A stretch of DNA of 64,000 nt from Desulfosporosinus metallidurans. GTDB lineage: Bacteria; Bacillota; Desulfitobacteriia; Desulfitobacteriales; Desulfitobacteriaceae. The notes under the pieces were generated by a model. It had not been told where the DNA came from. It saw only the letters and a list, made by a program, of their open reading frames with translations, and did not search any database. Within the stretch, counting starts at the first letter, position 1. Each line of letters opens with the position of its first letter. Position numbers and translations under genes: made by a program. This document shows, in pieces, positions 17,861-27,444 of the stretch. The DNA lies in contig NZ_MLBF01000003.1 of NCBI RefSeq assembly GCF_001936615.1, positions 124,001-188,000 of the forward strand, in the 5' to 3' direction.

Positions 17861-17999
17861 TCGATGTTCGATGTTCGAGGCTCGATGTCCGATTTGTGAA
17901 TTCGATTCTGCGAATCGAAGTACGAATTGAACTCGGAGAGATTAATCATTCTGCGAACTTTGTTCGCCTTCGATTCGTCCCTCGTGCCTCGCGCATCGT
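17861..17999. repeat. Long degenerate heptad-repeat array, copy 4
   Basis: About twenty 7-nt units (TTCGATG, TTCGATG, TTCGAGG, CTCGATG ... TGCCTCG, CGCATCG) fill almost the whole murB-murA gap and begin at the murB stop codon. It contains nested dyads (GATTCTGCGAATC) and, overall, complementary ends. It is the longest copy in the window. Confidence 0.85.
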
Positions 18000-18871
18000 T
18001 ATAAGTACGCCACTTCCGTTTGCAAGGTAACCCCAAATTTCACCTGCACATCTCTCTGGATATCCTCCATCAAAGCGAGCACATCCTTAGCCTTGGCGTT
18101 ACCCGTATTGACTATAAAGTTCGCGTGTTTAGTCGAAACCTGAGCCCCGCCTATACTTTTCCCTTTCCAACCCGCCGCTTCAATCAAGCGACCAGCAGAA
18201 TCACCCGGTGGATTCCGAAAAACACTCCCTGCATTGGGTTTTTCAAGTGGTTGATAGGTTGTTCTTCTACTTAAGTTCTCTTTCATTATATTTAAAATTT
18301 GTTCACGATCCCCTGCTGAAAACTCAAGCTGAGTTTCCAATACCCACGCCTGACCGCGCAAAGAACACGATCTATAGGCAAATTCTAGTTCAGAGCGTTC
18401 GAACTTCTTAAGGGTTCCATCGGCCCGAAGCGCGGTTACATTCCGAATAAGAGGAGCCATTTCCCCACCGTAGGCACCAGCGTTCATAATAACTGCACCG
18501 CCTACAGACCCAGGGATTCCCCGAGCAAATTCCAGTCCACTCCATCCTCGTTCTCCAGCTTCTTGGGCTAACCGAGCTAATGAGTACCCTGCTTCAACCT
18601 GTACCCTATATTCCCCCCATTGAATCGCGCGCAGCGCCGTGGTCATCAACACAATGCCCGGAAGCCCTTCATCAGCTATTAACAAATTTGAACCCCGCCC
18701 AATCAGCCAGGCTGGGATTTTCGCCTGCTGCGCACGCTGCCAAGCGATCAACAAATCCTCTTTTGTTGGGGGCCAATACACAGTCTCAGCCGGACCACCA
18801 ATCTTCCATGTGGTCAATTGAGAGAGCGGATAATTTTTCTCCACTCGTCCCGCCATTCCATCCAAAATCAT
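17999..18871 (-). CDS. murB: UDP-N-acetylmuramate dehydrogenase MurB
   Basis: The 290-residue protein is a type II MurB. It has FAD-binding segments TTWKIGGPAETVYWP and LIGRGSNLLI, GIPGSVGGAVIMNAGAYGGE, the catalytic serine in AGSVFRNPPG and a C-terminal Glu (LQTEVAYL). MurB reduces UDP-GlcNAc-enolpyruvate to UDP-MurNAc with NADPH. Its start (GAGGTGG upstream) overlaps the end of the preceding murC-like gene by 86 nt, which is large for this otherwise compact operon. Confidence 0.95.
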   Translation of the reverse strand: MILDGMAGRVEKNYPLSQLTTWKIGGPAETVYWPPTKEDLLIAWQRAQQAKIPAWLIGRGSNLLIADEGLPGIVLMTTALRAIQWGEYRVQVEAGYSLARLAQEAGERGWSGLEFARGIPGSVGGAVIMNAGAYGGEMAPLIRNVTALRADGTLKKFERSELEFAYRSCSLRGQAWVLETQLEFSAGDREQILNIMKENLSRRTTYQPLEKPNAGSVFRNPPGDSAGRLIEAAGWKGKSIGGAQVSTKHANFIVNTGNAKAKDVLALMEDIQRDVQVKFGVTLQTEVAYL

Positions 18872-19649
18872 CGATGTTCCACCTCAAGTTATCTGCACTT
18901 ATTTTGTTCTTCCAAAGAGAGCTAAGAGCCGATTTAATATCCAACCAAGAAACTCCAAGATCAATACACCGTGCTATGGTCTGACAGGCCACTTGCTCTT
19001 GCTTCGGTTCCGGCCACCTCGGCAAATGCCCCACAAATTTCAGTCCCTCTGGTGCACGATAAAAATCGAGTTCCGTTTTCCGAACCACCCACGTCGATTT
19101 TTCTTCGACTCGTTTAGCGTCTCTTCCCCAAGAACTTGCTTCCGCAAACCCCTTTAGCCAAAAATCAGGTAATAACCAATGTATGCCCTGCTTTCTTTCG
19201 CATTGCCATTCTCCGTCTGCTGTCGGCCAAAGTATAGATGGTTCAAACCCAGCTTTATTTAAAATATGTCCTAACAAGGGGCGTCCTTCTATGATAACGG
19301 TTGGTTCAGAATCCAGCAAGATAAGTTCATCCTCAAAGAAGTTATGTAGAAAAGATTGAATCGATTGCTGGTTCATTCCTAGCGCCAGTGCCCTTGCTCG
19401 ACAGACGTCCTCTTCTGTTACCTCTGGCCAAAATACCAATTCCGTTGCGAGTCCTAATTCCTCAGATAGGAACTTACCATCAGAAGGAACCTCCCACCAA
19501 CGTTCACTTAACCCTTCACTTAACCCTTCCTTTGCCGGTTCAACTTCAGAAAATTCAAGCTGGATCTCTTTCAGCATAGCCCGAACTCCGTCTATCCCGT
19601 AAGCAGTAGACGATGCTACCAATTGTATTTTTCGTCTTGGCCACACCAC
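18786..19649 (-). CDS. Degenerate MurC-like protein at the murC locus (no ATP-binding loop)
   Basis: The 287-residue protein does not match any family I can name outright. Read against MurC it lines up along its length: IQLVASSTAYGIDGV where MurC has its GxGGxGM loop; TELVFWPEVTEEDVCRARAL where MurC has the SSAIPxDNPE segment; EPTVIIEGRP in place of the P-loop GTHGKT, then LLGHILNKAGFEPSIL like MurC's helix and strand; and FVGHLPRWPEPKQEQ like PGxHNxxN. The C-terminal ligase domain (about 150 residues) is missing. It sits between murG and murB, where murC normally lies. The GTG at 19649 has AAGGAG at 5 nt; the longer frame (to 19796) is heptad repeat. The assignment is my inference. Confidence 0.6.
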   Translation of the reverse strand: MVWPRRKIQLVASSTAYGIDGVRAMLKEIQLEFSEVEPAKEGLSEGLSERWWEVPSDGKFLSEELGLATELVFWPEVTEEDVCRARALALGMNQQSIQSFLHNFFEDELILLDSEPTVIIEGRPLLGHILNKAGFEPSILWPTADGEWQCERKQGIHWLLPDFWLKGFAEASSWGRDAKRVEEKSTWVVRKTELDFYRAPEGLKFVGHLPRWPEPKQEQVACQTIARCIDLGVSWLDIKSALSSLWKNKISADNLRWNIDDFGWNGGTSGEKLSALSIDHMEDWWSG

Positions 19650-19711
19650 GCTCACTCCTTTCCAATGCTTCTGCCATATGCTATGCATTGGAGTAAAAAG
19701 GTGTGAGCGAA

Positions 19712-19785
19712 TTCGAGGCACGATGCACGAGGTTCGAGGTTCGAAATCAGAAACCAACTCTCGTGCATCGTGCATCGTGCATCGA
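19712..19785. repeat. Degenerate heptad-repeat palindrome, copy 5
   Basis: CGAGGCA, CGATGCA, CGAGGTT and CGAGGTT on the left; three exact TGCATCG units on the right. It abuts the murG stop codon (19787-19789) and forms the gap before the murC-like gene. Confidence 0.85.
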
Positions 19786-19786
19786 T

Positions 19787-20896
19787 TTAGTGCCAAGCTG
19801 TGGCCTTACAGAGATCCACAATTTTATTTAAGGCCTGAGGTTGAGCTAACGTCCGAGCAGCAGCACCCATTTTAGCGAGCAGAGTGGGTTTGGAAATAAG
19901 TTCATTTACCTCTTTCCCTAAGCGTCCTCCATCTAACTCTGAATCCAAAATAATTCGAGCTGCACCTGCCTGAACAAGGGCCTGAGCATTATGTTCTTGA
20001 TGATTCTCCGCTGCATACGGGTAGGGAATTAACAAGCTTGGCATGCCTGCAACCATCAACTCTGCCAAAGAGGCTGCTCCAGCGCGTCCAATGTAGAGAT
20101 CTGAACAAGCCAAGGCCTCTGGCATATCGTTTAAGTATTCCAAGATGCGCCACCCAGGACGTTTCCAGGATATTCCTCTCTTCTCAAATTCTTCAATAGT
20201 TTCCCCATACGTTATCTTTCCAGTTGCCCAAATCACCTGAATATTCGAGTGTTGGGCGAGATATTCTAAAACTGTAGTCATGGCCTGATTCAACGTACGC
20301 GCCCCTCTGCTCCCACCCGTCACCAGTAACGTCATACGATCTGGACGTAATCCAAAGTGCTTTGCCCCGATTTCACGGGAAACCTTTCCGATTTCCGGAC
20401 GAACCGGGAGCCCAACCAGTTCCAGTTTTTTCTTAACCCCAAAATGCGCAATGCTCTCGGGAAAGGTCACCATCACACGTCGTACCACCCGGGCCAATAG
20501 ACGATTCGTAATTCCAGGTAACGCATTCTGCTCATGGAGCAATGTCGGTATATTAAAAAGAGAGGCTGTTAAAACAACTGGGCCTGAGACATATCCCCCA
20601 GTTCCAACCACAAGATCCGGATGAAACTCACGCAAGATATTCTTTGTCTCCCAGAGGGCTTTGACACTTTTACCTAAGACTTTTATCATATCGAGACTTA
20701 ATTTACGCGGAAGTCCTTTGCCAGAAATTCCAGCAAAAGCAAGGCCCGCCTCGGGCACCAAACGCGCTTCCATTCCATCTCGGATTCCCACATAGAGTAT
20801 TTGTGTCTCAGCATCTCGCGCCAATAATCCTTGGGCAATGGCCAAAGCTGGATAAATATGCCCACCTGTTCCACCACCAGTCAAAATTACACGCAC
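19787..20896 (-). CDS. murG: MurG: UDP-GlcNAc:lipid I N-acetylglucosaminyltransferase
   Basis: The 369-residue GT28 enzyme has the first G loop (LTGGGTGGHIYPALAIA), second loop VVGTGGYVSGPVVL, third loop TGGSRGARTLN and the UDP-GlcNAc site GRAGAASLAELM with PYPYAAENHQEHNA. It converts lipid I to lipid II at the inner membrane face. It starts at GTG 20896 with AAGGGG upstream and follows ftsW by 16 nt. Its stop is directly joined to heptad-repeat copy 5. Confidence 0.97.
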   Translation of the reverse strand: MRVILTGGGTGGHIYPALAIAQGLLARDAETQILYVGIRDGMEARLVPEAGLAFAGISGKGLPRKLSLDMIKVLGKSVKALWETKNILREFHPDLVVGTGGYVSGPVVLTASLFNIPTLLHEQNALPGITNRLLARVVRRVMVTFPESIAHFGVKKKLELVGLPVRPEIGKVSREIGAKHFGLRPDRMTLLVTGGSRGARTLNQAMTTVLEYLAQHSNIQVIWATGKITYGETIEEFEKRGISWKRPGWRILEYLNDMPEALACSDLYIGRAGAASLAELMVAGMPSLLIPYPYAAENHQEHNAQALVQAGAARIILDSELDGGRLGKEVNELISKPTLLAKMGAAARTLAQPQALNKIVDLCKATAWH

Positions 20897-20912
20897 CTCA
20901 AATACCCCTTCC

Positions 20913-22007
20913 TTACCTTACTTCCCGGGAAATATTCAGCAGCACTCCAACGCCAATCATGGTAAAGACGAGCGACGTGCCCCCATAACTAATAAACGGC
21001 AAGGTGATTCCTGTAACTGGCAATACCCCGCTTACAACCCCCATGTTTATCATCGCCTGAATGGACACCATAGCGGTTAATCCCACAGCCAAAAAACCCA
21101 TGAAAGCATCTGGGGCCCTCATGGCCACCCGAAAGCCACGCCAAGCAAAAAGGAAAAAGAGCAAAATTACTAACGATGCCCCGATAAAACCGAGTTCCTC
21201 TCCAATCATAGCAAAGATAAAGTCGGTATGGTTTTCTGGCAAATAAAGAAACTTCTGCCGGCTTTGCCCCAAACCCAAACCAAACAGTCCACCCGGACCC
21301 AACGCCAAAAGCGCTTGGATCGTCTGATATCCATTGCCCAAAGGGTCAGCCCAGGGATCCAAAAAAGCGAAAATACGCCGCATTCGATAGGGAGCAGCCG
21401 CAATCGCTGCAACCACCAAACCAAGTCCTGTCCCTGCTAACCCAGCGATATGACTAACCCGTGCTCCTGCGGCAATCAACATGAAAAACGTCGTAGCCGC
21501 GATGACCAAGGTCGTCCCCAGATCCGGTTGGAGCATAATCAGTCCTGCAATCACCCCAAGCAAACCGAGAATGGGCAGAACCCCTTTGCGAAACGATTGA
21601 ATCTTATGAGGGTTAAGAGCTAATACGTGGGCCATCACCAACACCATGGAAAGCTTAATCACTTCAGAAGGCTGAATTGACAGCGGCCCAAGACCTATCC
21701 AACGATCAGCGCCATTGACTCTGCGCCCAATTCCCGGTATTTTAACCGCAACAAGCAAGGCAATCGCAATATACAGAGCCGGCTTAACAAATCTTCGTAA
21801 CAATCTCAGATCAACCAACATGCTCAAGATCATCGCCGTGAGCCCCATAACAGCCCATAAAATTTCCATCTTGAAAAAGTGATAGGGATCGTCAAACTGA
21901 ATGTACCCTCTAACAGCACTAGAGCTATAAACCATAACAAACCCTATCCCCAACAGAGCCAAAATTGCTCCCAGCAAGACCAAATCCGGTCGGTGAAACC
22001 TGCGCAT
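20913..22007 (-). CDS. ftsW: FtsW/SpoVE-type SEDS glycosyltransferase
   Basis: The 364-residue SEDS protein has about ten membrane helices. Conserved features are the GADRWIGLGPLSIQPSEVIKL loop, PDLGTTLVIAATTFFML, GLGLGQSRQKFLYLPENHTDF and GITLPFISYGGTSLV. It polymerises lipid II together with a class B PBP, probably the spoVD/pbpB product encoded upstream in this cluster. The ATG has AAGGGGG. FtsW and SpoVE cannot be separated from sequence alone; only one SEDS gene is present in this cluster. Confidence 0.95.
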   Translation of the reverse strand: MRRFHRPDLVLLGAILALLGIGFVMVYSSSAVRGYIQFDDPYHFFKMEILWAVMGLTAMILSMLVDLRLLRRFVKPALYIAIALLVAVKIPGIGRRVNGADRWIGLGPLSIQPSEVIKLSMVLVMAHVLALNPHKIQSFRKGVLPILGLLGVIAGLIMLQPDLGTTLVIAATTFFMLIAAGARVSHIAGLAGTGLGLVVAAIAAAPYRMRRIFAFLDPWADPLGNGYQTIQALLALGPGGLFGLGLGQSRQKFLYLPENHTDFIFAMIGEELGFIGASLVILLFFLFAWRGFRVAMRAPDAFMGFLAVGLTAMVSIQAMINMGVVSGVLPVTGITLPFISYGGTSLVFTMIGVGVLLNISREVR

Positions 22008-22021
22008 GTATAGTTCCCCCT

Positions 22022-23398
22022 TTATTGTTGAATGGGTTCCCTATAATGCCTACGCACTAACTCCTTAAACAATTCCCCTCTTTCTTCATAACTTTTAAAC
22101 ATATCCCAACTTGTACAAGCAGGAGACAATAAAACAACATCACCCGGCACCGCCTCAGCGATTGCTTTCTCTACCCCATCCTCAAAGCTTGTCGCTCTGA
22201 TAATCGTCTGGACCCCTTCATCTCGAGCAGCCTGCTCCATTTCATCGGCTGCTTGCCCTAAGAGAACAAGGCTTTTGACCTTATCCCGTACGACTTTCAT
22301 AAACTCATGGAAATCAAGGCCTTTGTTTTTTCCCCCAGCAATCAAAACCATCGGTTCATCAAAGGCTAACAAAGCCTTGATGGCTGCATCCGTATTAGTC
22401 CCTTTGGAATCATTCACAAAAAGAATCCCCTCAAACGTCCCCACAAGTTCTTCTCGGTGCTCTACCCCTTTGAAGTGACGAAGCCCTTCTGCTATCTCAG
22501 TCCAAGAAAGTCCTACCGCTCTCGCTGCTCCAGCCGCAGCCATAACGTTTTCCAAATTATGAGCCCCGCGGAGTTGAAGTTCCTTGCGGGATATAATGGG
22601 AATCATAGTCCTTTTTTCCTTTTCAGCGTAAACAATTTGATCGTGCCACAGGCTAATTCCATCTGGCAAAAAAGATGTCGGACTAAAATACAGAACCCGA
22701 CTTTTTAAGTTCGCCCCCAAATTTCGCACTAAAGGGTCATCCCAATTTAAAATCGCCAGATCTGTTGCAGTTTGATTCTTAAAAATCCGGGCTTTAGCCA
22801 GAAGGTAATTTTCAAGAGTGCCATGCCTGTCCAAATGGTCTGGGGTAATATTTAATAAAATTGCCACATGGACACGAAGATTGTCAATAAACTCCAGTTG
22901 AAAGCTAGAAAGTTCAGCAACAACAATACTGCTCTCATCCATCCCTTCAACTTGCCCACTTAAAGCGACTCCAATATTTCCAGCCACAGTCGTTGGCCGA
23001 CCTGTTCGCTTAGCTAATTCACCAATCAACGTCGTGGTCGTCGTTTTCCCATTCGTGCCAGTAACGCCAATACAAAGAGCAGGGCAATCATGCATCGCCA
23101 ACTCAACTTCGCTCCACACATGAACCCCTTGGGAAATTCCCTCCTGAACGAGGGATAGTTTGGGAGATACCCCCGGAGATAAAACGATCAGTTCAGATCT
23201 AATCCCCGCAATTTCCGGTACACCACCAACCAACAAATGCCCCGAATCAAGACCCAGCTCCTCAACCCCGGCGAGCTGCTCCATCCCCTTACTATCCGTC
23301 AGAAAAACCTCCGCACCCAAACGCCGAAGCTTCCGAACAGCCGCTTGCCCACTCAAACCTGCACCAATCACCAAAACACGTTTCTTCGTCCATTCCAC
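22022..23398 (-). CDS. murD: UDP-N-acetylmuramoyl-L-alanine:D-glutamate ligase MurD
   Basis: The 458-residue Mur ligase has an N-terminal Rossmann region (VLVIGAGLSGQAAVRKL), P-loop GVTGTNGKTTTTTLIGEL, central LLNITPDHLDRHGTLENYLLAK, and a C-terminal domain with VLIAGGKNKGLDF and LLSPACTSWDMF. It adds D-Glu to UDP-MurNAc-L-Ala. The start is GTG at 23398 with GGAGG 9 nt upstream. It gives a direct contrast with the murC-like protein, which has no such P-loop. Confidence 0.97.
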   Translation of the reverse strand: MEWTKKRVLVIGAGLSGQAAVRKLRRLGAEVFLTDSKGMEQLAGVEELGLDSGHLLVGGVPEIAGIRSELIVLSPGVSPKLSLVQEGISQGVHVWSEVELAMHDCPALCIGVTGTNGKTTTTTLIGELAKRTGRPTTVAGNIGVALSGQVEGMDESSIVVAELSSFQLEFIDNLRVHVAILLNITPDHLDRHGTLENYLLAKARIFKNQTATDLAILNWDDPLVRNLGANLKSRVLYFSPTSFLPDGISLWHDQIVYAEKEKRTMIPIISRKELQLRGAHNLENVMAAAGAARAVGLSWTEIAEGLRHFKGVEHREELVGTFEGILFVNDSKGTNTDAAIKALLAFDEPMVLIAGGKNKGLDFHEFMKVVRDKVKSLVLLGQAADEMEQAARDEGVQTIIRATSFEDGVEKAIAEAVPGDVVLLSPACTSWDMFKSYEERGELFKELVRRHYREPIQQ

Positions 23399-23430
23399 GT
23401 AAGTAATCCTCCGTTACATAAAATTAATCT

Positions 23431-24438
23431 CTACCCCAAAGTAGGCATATACGCCATAATTCCCACAAGCGCACAAAGCAGCGCGGCAGTCCAAAAGACG
23501 ATGACCACCTTCCATTCACTCCAGCCCCCGAGTTCAAAGTGATGATGAATCGGACTCATCCGAAAGACCCGTTTGCCCGTCGTTTGAAATGAAATAACCT
23601 GAATTATCACCGAAAGTGCCTCCACCGCGAATAATCCCCCGATGATTAGAAACACTAATTCGCTTTTCGTGAGTACCGCAAGACTTGCTAAGGCCCCGCC
23701 TAAGGCTAGAGACCCAGTGTCCCCCATAAATACACGGGCAGGATAGGTATTAAACCGCAAAAACCCAAGACATCCACCAACCAAGGCGGCTGCAAATACT
23801 GCCATATCTGTCTCGTGTGCCAAAACTGCAACCCCACCCCCTTGAATCGCGGCCAATAAGGCAATCACGATATAGCTCGCTCCTGAAAACATAGTACTGC
23901 CCGCAGCTAAGCCATCTAACCCATCCGTTAAATTTACGGCATTTGTCATTCCCACAATCACTAATGAAATCAGGGCATAGTAAAACCAACCCAACTCCCA
24001 ATGCAGGGACGTGAAAGGGATAGCAACATCCGTTCCTCGTCCCAACCAACGAACGGAAATCCACATGAGAATAAAGGCCAAACTAAACTGTCCAATAAGT
24101 TTTTGATAGGCCCGCAATCCTAAGGAGCGGTGCATCACAACTTTAATAAAATCATCAATGAATCCAATTAACCCAAATCCCAGGGTAATTCCCACTAACG
24201 TCACCATTTCCAAAGAAGTGGGTTGTTCTGCCGCAACCATAGCACTAACGATAATGCCGACGAGAAAAATCAAGCCTCCCATTGTGGGGGTTCCGGCCTT
24301 TTTCAAGTGTCTTTTGGGGCCATCATCGCGTACAGTTTGACCGAACTTAAGAATCCTTAAGACCGGAATCAAGAAAGGGCTCAGGACCAACGTGATGATA
24401 AGAGCTAATCCTGCCGCCAAGACCAAGCGCTCAGACAT
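23431..24438 (-). CDS. mraY: Phospho-N-acetylmuramoyl-pentapeptide transferase MraY
   Basis: The 335-residue integral membrane enzyme has about ten helices with the MraY signatures [51 protein letters not shown] and [17 protein letters not shown]. It attaches the UDP-MurNAc-pentapeptide to undecaprenyl phosphate, forming lipid I. It follows murF by 15 nt. Confidence 0.98.
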   Translation of the reverse strand: MSERLVLAAGLALIITLVLSPFLIPVLRILKFGQTVRDDGPKRHLKKAGTPTMGGLIFLVGIIVSAMVAAEQPTSLEMVTLVGITLGFGLIGFIDDFIKVVMHRSLGLRAYQKLIGQFSLAFILMWISVRWLGRGTDVAIPFTSLHWELGWFYYALISLVIVGMTNAVNLTDGLDGLAAGSTMFSGASYIVIALLAAIQGGGVAVLAHETDMAVFAAALVGGCLGFLRFNTYPARVFMGDTGSLALGGALASLAVLTKSELVFLIIGGLFAVEALSVIIQVISFQTTGKRVFRMSPIHHHFELGGWSEWKVVIVFWTAALLCALVGIMAYMPTLG

Positions 24439-24453
24439 GTGTTATTCCATCCT

Positions 24454-25875
24454 TTACTCTGATCTTTCAAGTTTCATCGTTATCTCTTCCATTTTCATCC
24501 CTCGCGACCCTTTGATCAGGACCCATACTTCAGGTCCTGAGTGAGCAAGGAAATCCAGAGCTTTTGTGACTGCTTCTGCGCGGGTAGTCGTCACCTTAAT
24601 ATGATCTTCTGGGTACCCTGCCAACCGTGCTCCGTAGGCAATTTCCTCTGCCAATTTGCCCACGGTAATGAGTTCACTAACTCCTAACTCAGCAAGGGTT
24701 CGCCCAACCTCGCGATGCCCTGACTCTGCCGCAGTTCCTAGCTCATACATTTCGCCCAAAATGGCCAGAGTCTTATGCCCACTCGCTCGCTCTTTAAGAA
24801 CCTGTAATGAAGCCTGCATCGACACTGGATTAGCGTTATAAACATCACTTATCAGCGTGGCTCCAGAAACTCCTTGCCGAATTTCCAAGCGCATTTTAGA
24901 CAATTCCAACTCGCTTAATCCCACACATCCATCCGCCAGCGAAACCCCAAAAACCGTGCCTACAGCTAATGCTGCCAAGGCATCTAAGACATTGTGTTGA
25001 CCTGGCAGTGGGAGATTTGCTGTTGTTTCTTCGCCTTGGAAGTTTACGTCAAACGTCGTTCCCAAGGCCCCCCAAGGTCGGAGTTGAGACCCGATAATCT
25101 GTGGCTGAGCGAACTCTCCTTCAGTGCCATAGAAACGGAAAGGATGCGTATCATTCCTCGTCTTTTTGACTGACCATGAATCCTCAGCGTTGATAAGGGC
25201 AATCCCATCCTCCGGCAAGGCCTCAACTAACTCCCACTTCGCCTGAGCAATTCGTTCCTGAGACAGTAATAACTCTAAATGGGTTGTGCCAATATTCGTA
25301 ATCACCCCGATATTCGGTTTCGCAATCTCACACAAGGCTCTAATCTCACCCAAGCCCCGCATTCCCATCTCTAGTACCAAAATCTCAGTACCTGACGGCG
25401 CATTGAGGACCGTTAGCGGAAGCCCCAATTCATTATTATGGTTTTCCTTGTTGCGGTAGACGCGAAAACGTCGAGACAGAACCGCAGCAATCATATCCTT
25501 CGTCGTAGTTTTTCCATTGCTTCCTGTGACTCCAACCACCTTAGCCCCCAGTTCCAAACGCCAGGCCTTTGCCAACTCCCGAAATGTCGAAAACACTGAC
25601 TCTACAAGAAGAAGGGCTTTATCTTCAGGCACTGAAAATTTAGTTTCCGACCCATTGAAGCGCGCTTCTTCTGCAATAGCAAGAACCGCTCCTTTCTTCC
25701 AGGCGGCTTCAATATAATCATGGCCGTCCACCTGTTCCCCTGGAAGGGCAAAAAACATCTCCCCGCCCTTAGCTTGACGACTATCTATGACGCACCCTTG
25801 AACCTCCAAGTCAGAGTTTCCAATCACCCTCCCTTGTACAATCTGAGCAACCGTCTCAACTGTCCACTTGTGCAT
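24454..25875 (-). CDS. murF: UDP-MurNAc-tripeptide:D-Ala-D-Ala ligase MurF
   Basis: The 473-residue Mur ligase has N-terminal substrate domain VIDSRQAKGGEMFFALPGEQVDGHDY, P-loop GVTGSNGKTTTKDMIAAVL, ENHNNELGLPLTVL and LPGQHNVLDALAALAV, and C-terminal YNANPVSMQASLQVL and ILGEMYELG. It adds the D-Ala-D-Ala dipeptide. Its start overlaps the end of murE by 20 nt, indicating translational coupling. Confidence 0.96.
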   Translation of the reverse strand: MHKWTVETVAQIVQGRVIGNSDLEVQGCVIDSRQAKGGEMFFALPGEQVDGHDYIEAAWKKGAVLAIAEEARFNGSETKFSVPEDKALLLVESVFSTFRELAKAWRLELGAKVVGVTGSNGKTTTKDMIAAVLSRRFRVYRNKENHNNELGLPLTVLNAPSGTEILVLEMGMRGLGEIRALCEIAKPNIGVITNIGTTHLELLLSQERIAQAKWELVEALPEDGIALINAEDSWSVKKTRNDTHPFRFYGTEGEFAQPQIIGSQLRPWGALGTTFDVNFQGEETTANLPLPGQHNVLDALAALAVGTVFGVSLADGCVGLSELELSKMRLEIRQGVSGATLISDVYNANPVSMQASLQVLKERASGHKTLAILGEMYELGTAAESGHREVGRTLAELGVSELITVGKLAEEIAYGARLAGYPEDHIKVTTTRAEAVTKALDFLAHSGPEVWVLIKGSRGMKMEEITMKLERSE

Positions 25876-27340
25876 ATCCTAACCCCCTTAATGCTTCACG
25901 CGCCACTTCCCGATCATCAAAGGGATGAACTTCAGTCCCGAAAATCTGATAGGTTTCATGTCCTTTGCCCGCAATCAGAATTGTATCTCCTGCTTTCGCC
26001 ATACGGCAAGCGCTCCAAACGGCTTCCCGTCGGTCTCGCAAGGCGACATAATCCACTCCCGAAACTCCAGTTAGAATCTCTTGAATAATTTGATCCGGAT
26101 CTTCCGTGCGAGGGTTATCAGAAGTCACTATGACGAAATCACTCCATTGTGAGGCAGCCTCCCCCATAAGCGGACGTTTACCTCGATCCCGGTCTCCTCC
26201 ACACCCGAAGACTGTAATAAGTTTTCCTTTTGTAAAATCCCGAGCCGTTCGTACCACATTGACCAAACCGTCTGGTGTATGCGCATAATCAACAATAACT
26301 TGGAATGGCTGACCAAGCCGAACACTCTCAAAGCGACCCGGAACCCCAGAAATCTCTGTCAGGGCCTCCGCAACAGTCGCCTTATCATATCCCCGTTCAA
26401 CCCCCCATACAAAAGCAGCCAAAGCGTTATACACACTGAAAATCCCCGGTGTCGCATACCAGATCTGCTGAACCTCATCTCGGAAACGTACCCTAAAACG
26501 AACTCCTTCAGTGGTCACTTCGACATTCTCAGCTCGGTAATCTACGGAATTGTAAATCCCATAACTCACAACCGGAGCGGCTGAAACTTGACTCAGTTTA
26601 GAAAATGCGGGATCATCTCCATTTAAAATGCTAATCTTCGGCTGTATCTTCCCTTTGAGATTGGAAAACAAACGAGATTTAGCGTTAAGATACTCCTCCA
26701 TTGTCTTATGATAATCCAAATGATCTTGTGTCAAATTTGTAAAAATCCCGGCAGCGAATTCGCACCCAGCAACCCGTCCAAGATCCAAGGCATGAGATGA
26801 CACTTCCATCACCGCCAGACTTACCCCTTCCGCAACCATCTCTCCTAAAAGCTTTTGAACATCAATAGCTTCGGGTGTTGTCCTTTCTCCCGGAAGTTCC
26901 CGTCCATCGATCCGAGAACCAAGCGTTCCGATTAAACCAACTTTCTTACCGTGTTTTGCCGCAATTTTCTCGATAAGATAAGTAATCGTTGTCTTCCCGT
27001 TCGTCCCCGTAACCCCGACTAACTCCAAGTGTTCACTCGGGCGATCATAAACAACAGAAGCTAAAAGCCCCATTACTTGACGCACATTGGCAACCAGCAC
27101 TTGCGGTACATCAAGAGGTAAAAACCTCTCCACAACTAATGCTACAGCCCCAGAGGCAATGGCTGCTGCCGCAAAATCATGGCCGTCCACCTGAAAGCCG
27201 GGAACGCAGACATAGAGGTCGCCCGGTTGGACTTGCCGTGAATCCATTGACATCCCCCGCACGATGACTTGAATGTCCGCAGATGAGGAGATAATCTCGA
27301 TTCCTTCCAAAATTTCTGACAGTGATTTCGCTGTGGGCAT
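25856..27340 (-). CDS. murE: UDP-MurNAc-L-Ala-D-Glu:meso-diaminopimelate ligase MurE
   Basis: The 494-residue Mur ligase has P-loop GVTGTNGKTTITYLIEKIAA, ERTTPEAIDVQKLL, MEVSSHALDLGRV, FTNLTQDHLDYHKTMEEYL and VDYAHTPDGL. The C-terminal DNPRTEDP motif is the meso-diaminopimelate specificity loop, so the peptidoglycan is mDAP type. An upstream AGGAATG context precedes the start. It lies 104 nt after spoVD/pbpB. Confidence 0.96.
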   Translation of the reverse strand: MPTAKSLSEILEGIEIISSSADIQVIVRGMSMDSRQVQPGDLYVCVPGFQVDGHDFAAAAIASGAVALVVERFLPLDVPQVLVANVRQVMGLLASVVYDRPSEHLELVGVTGTNGKTTITYLIEKIAAKHGKKVGLIGTLGSRIDGRELPGERTTPEAIDVQKLLGEMVAEGVSLAVMEVSSHALDLGRVAGCEFAAGIFTNLTQDHLDYHKTMEEYLNAKSRLFSNLKGKIQPKISILNGDDPAFSKLSQVSAAPVVSYGIYNSVDYRAENVEVTTEGVRFRVRFRDEVQQIWYATPGIFSVYNALAAFVWGVERGYDKATVAEALTEISGVPGRFESVRLGQPFQVIVDYAHTPDGLVNVVRTARDFTKGKLITVFGCGGDRDRGKRPLMGEAASQWSDFVIVTSDNPRTEDPDQIIQEILTGVSGVDYVALRDRREAVWSACRMAKAGDTILIAGKGHETYQIFGTEVHPFDDREVAREALRGLGYAQVDS

Positions 27341-27444
27341 TCCTAACCATTCCCTTCCAATGTTTTCCCAGTTTACGCCTTAATATCAGCCAACTTATAG
27401 TTATTATAGACAATTTGCTCCTCTAGCAGACCTTGAGAAATCCA

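Noticed and set aside
19650..19796. N-terminal extension of the murC-like gene
   Set aside because: Begins at a TTG inside murG and is made of repeat sequence; a good site precedes GTG 19649.
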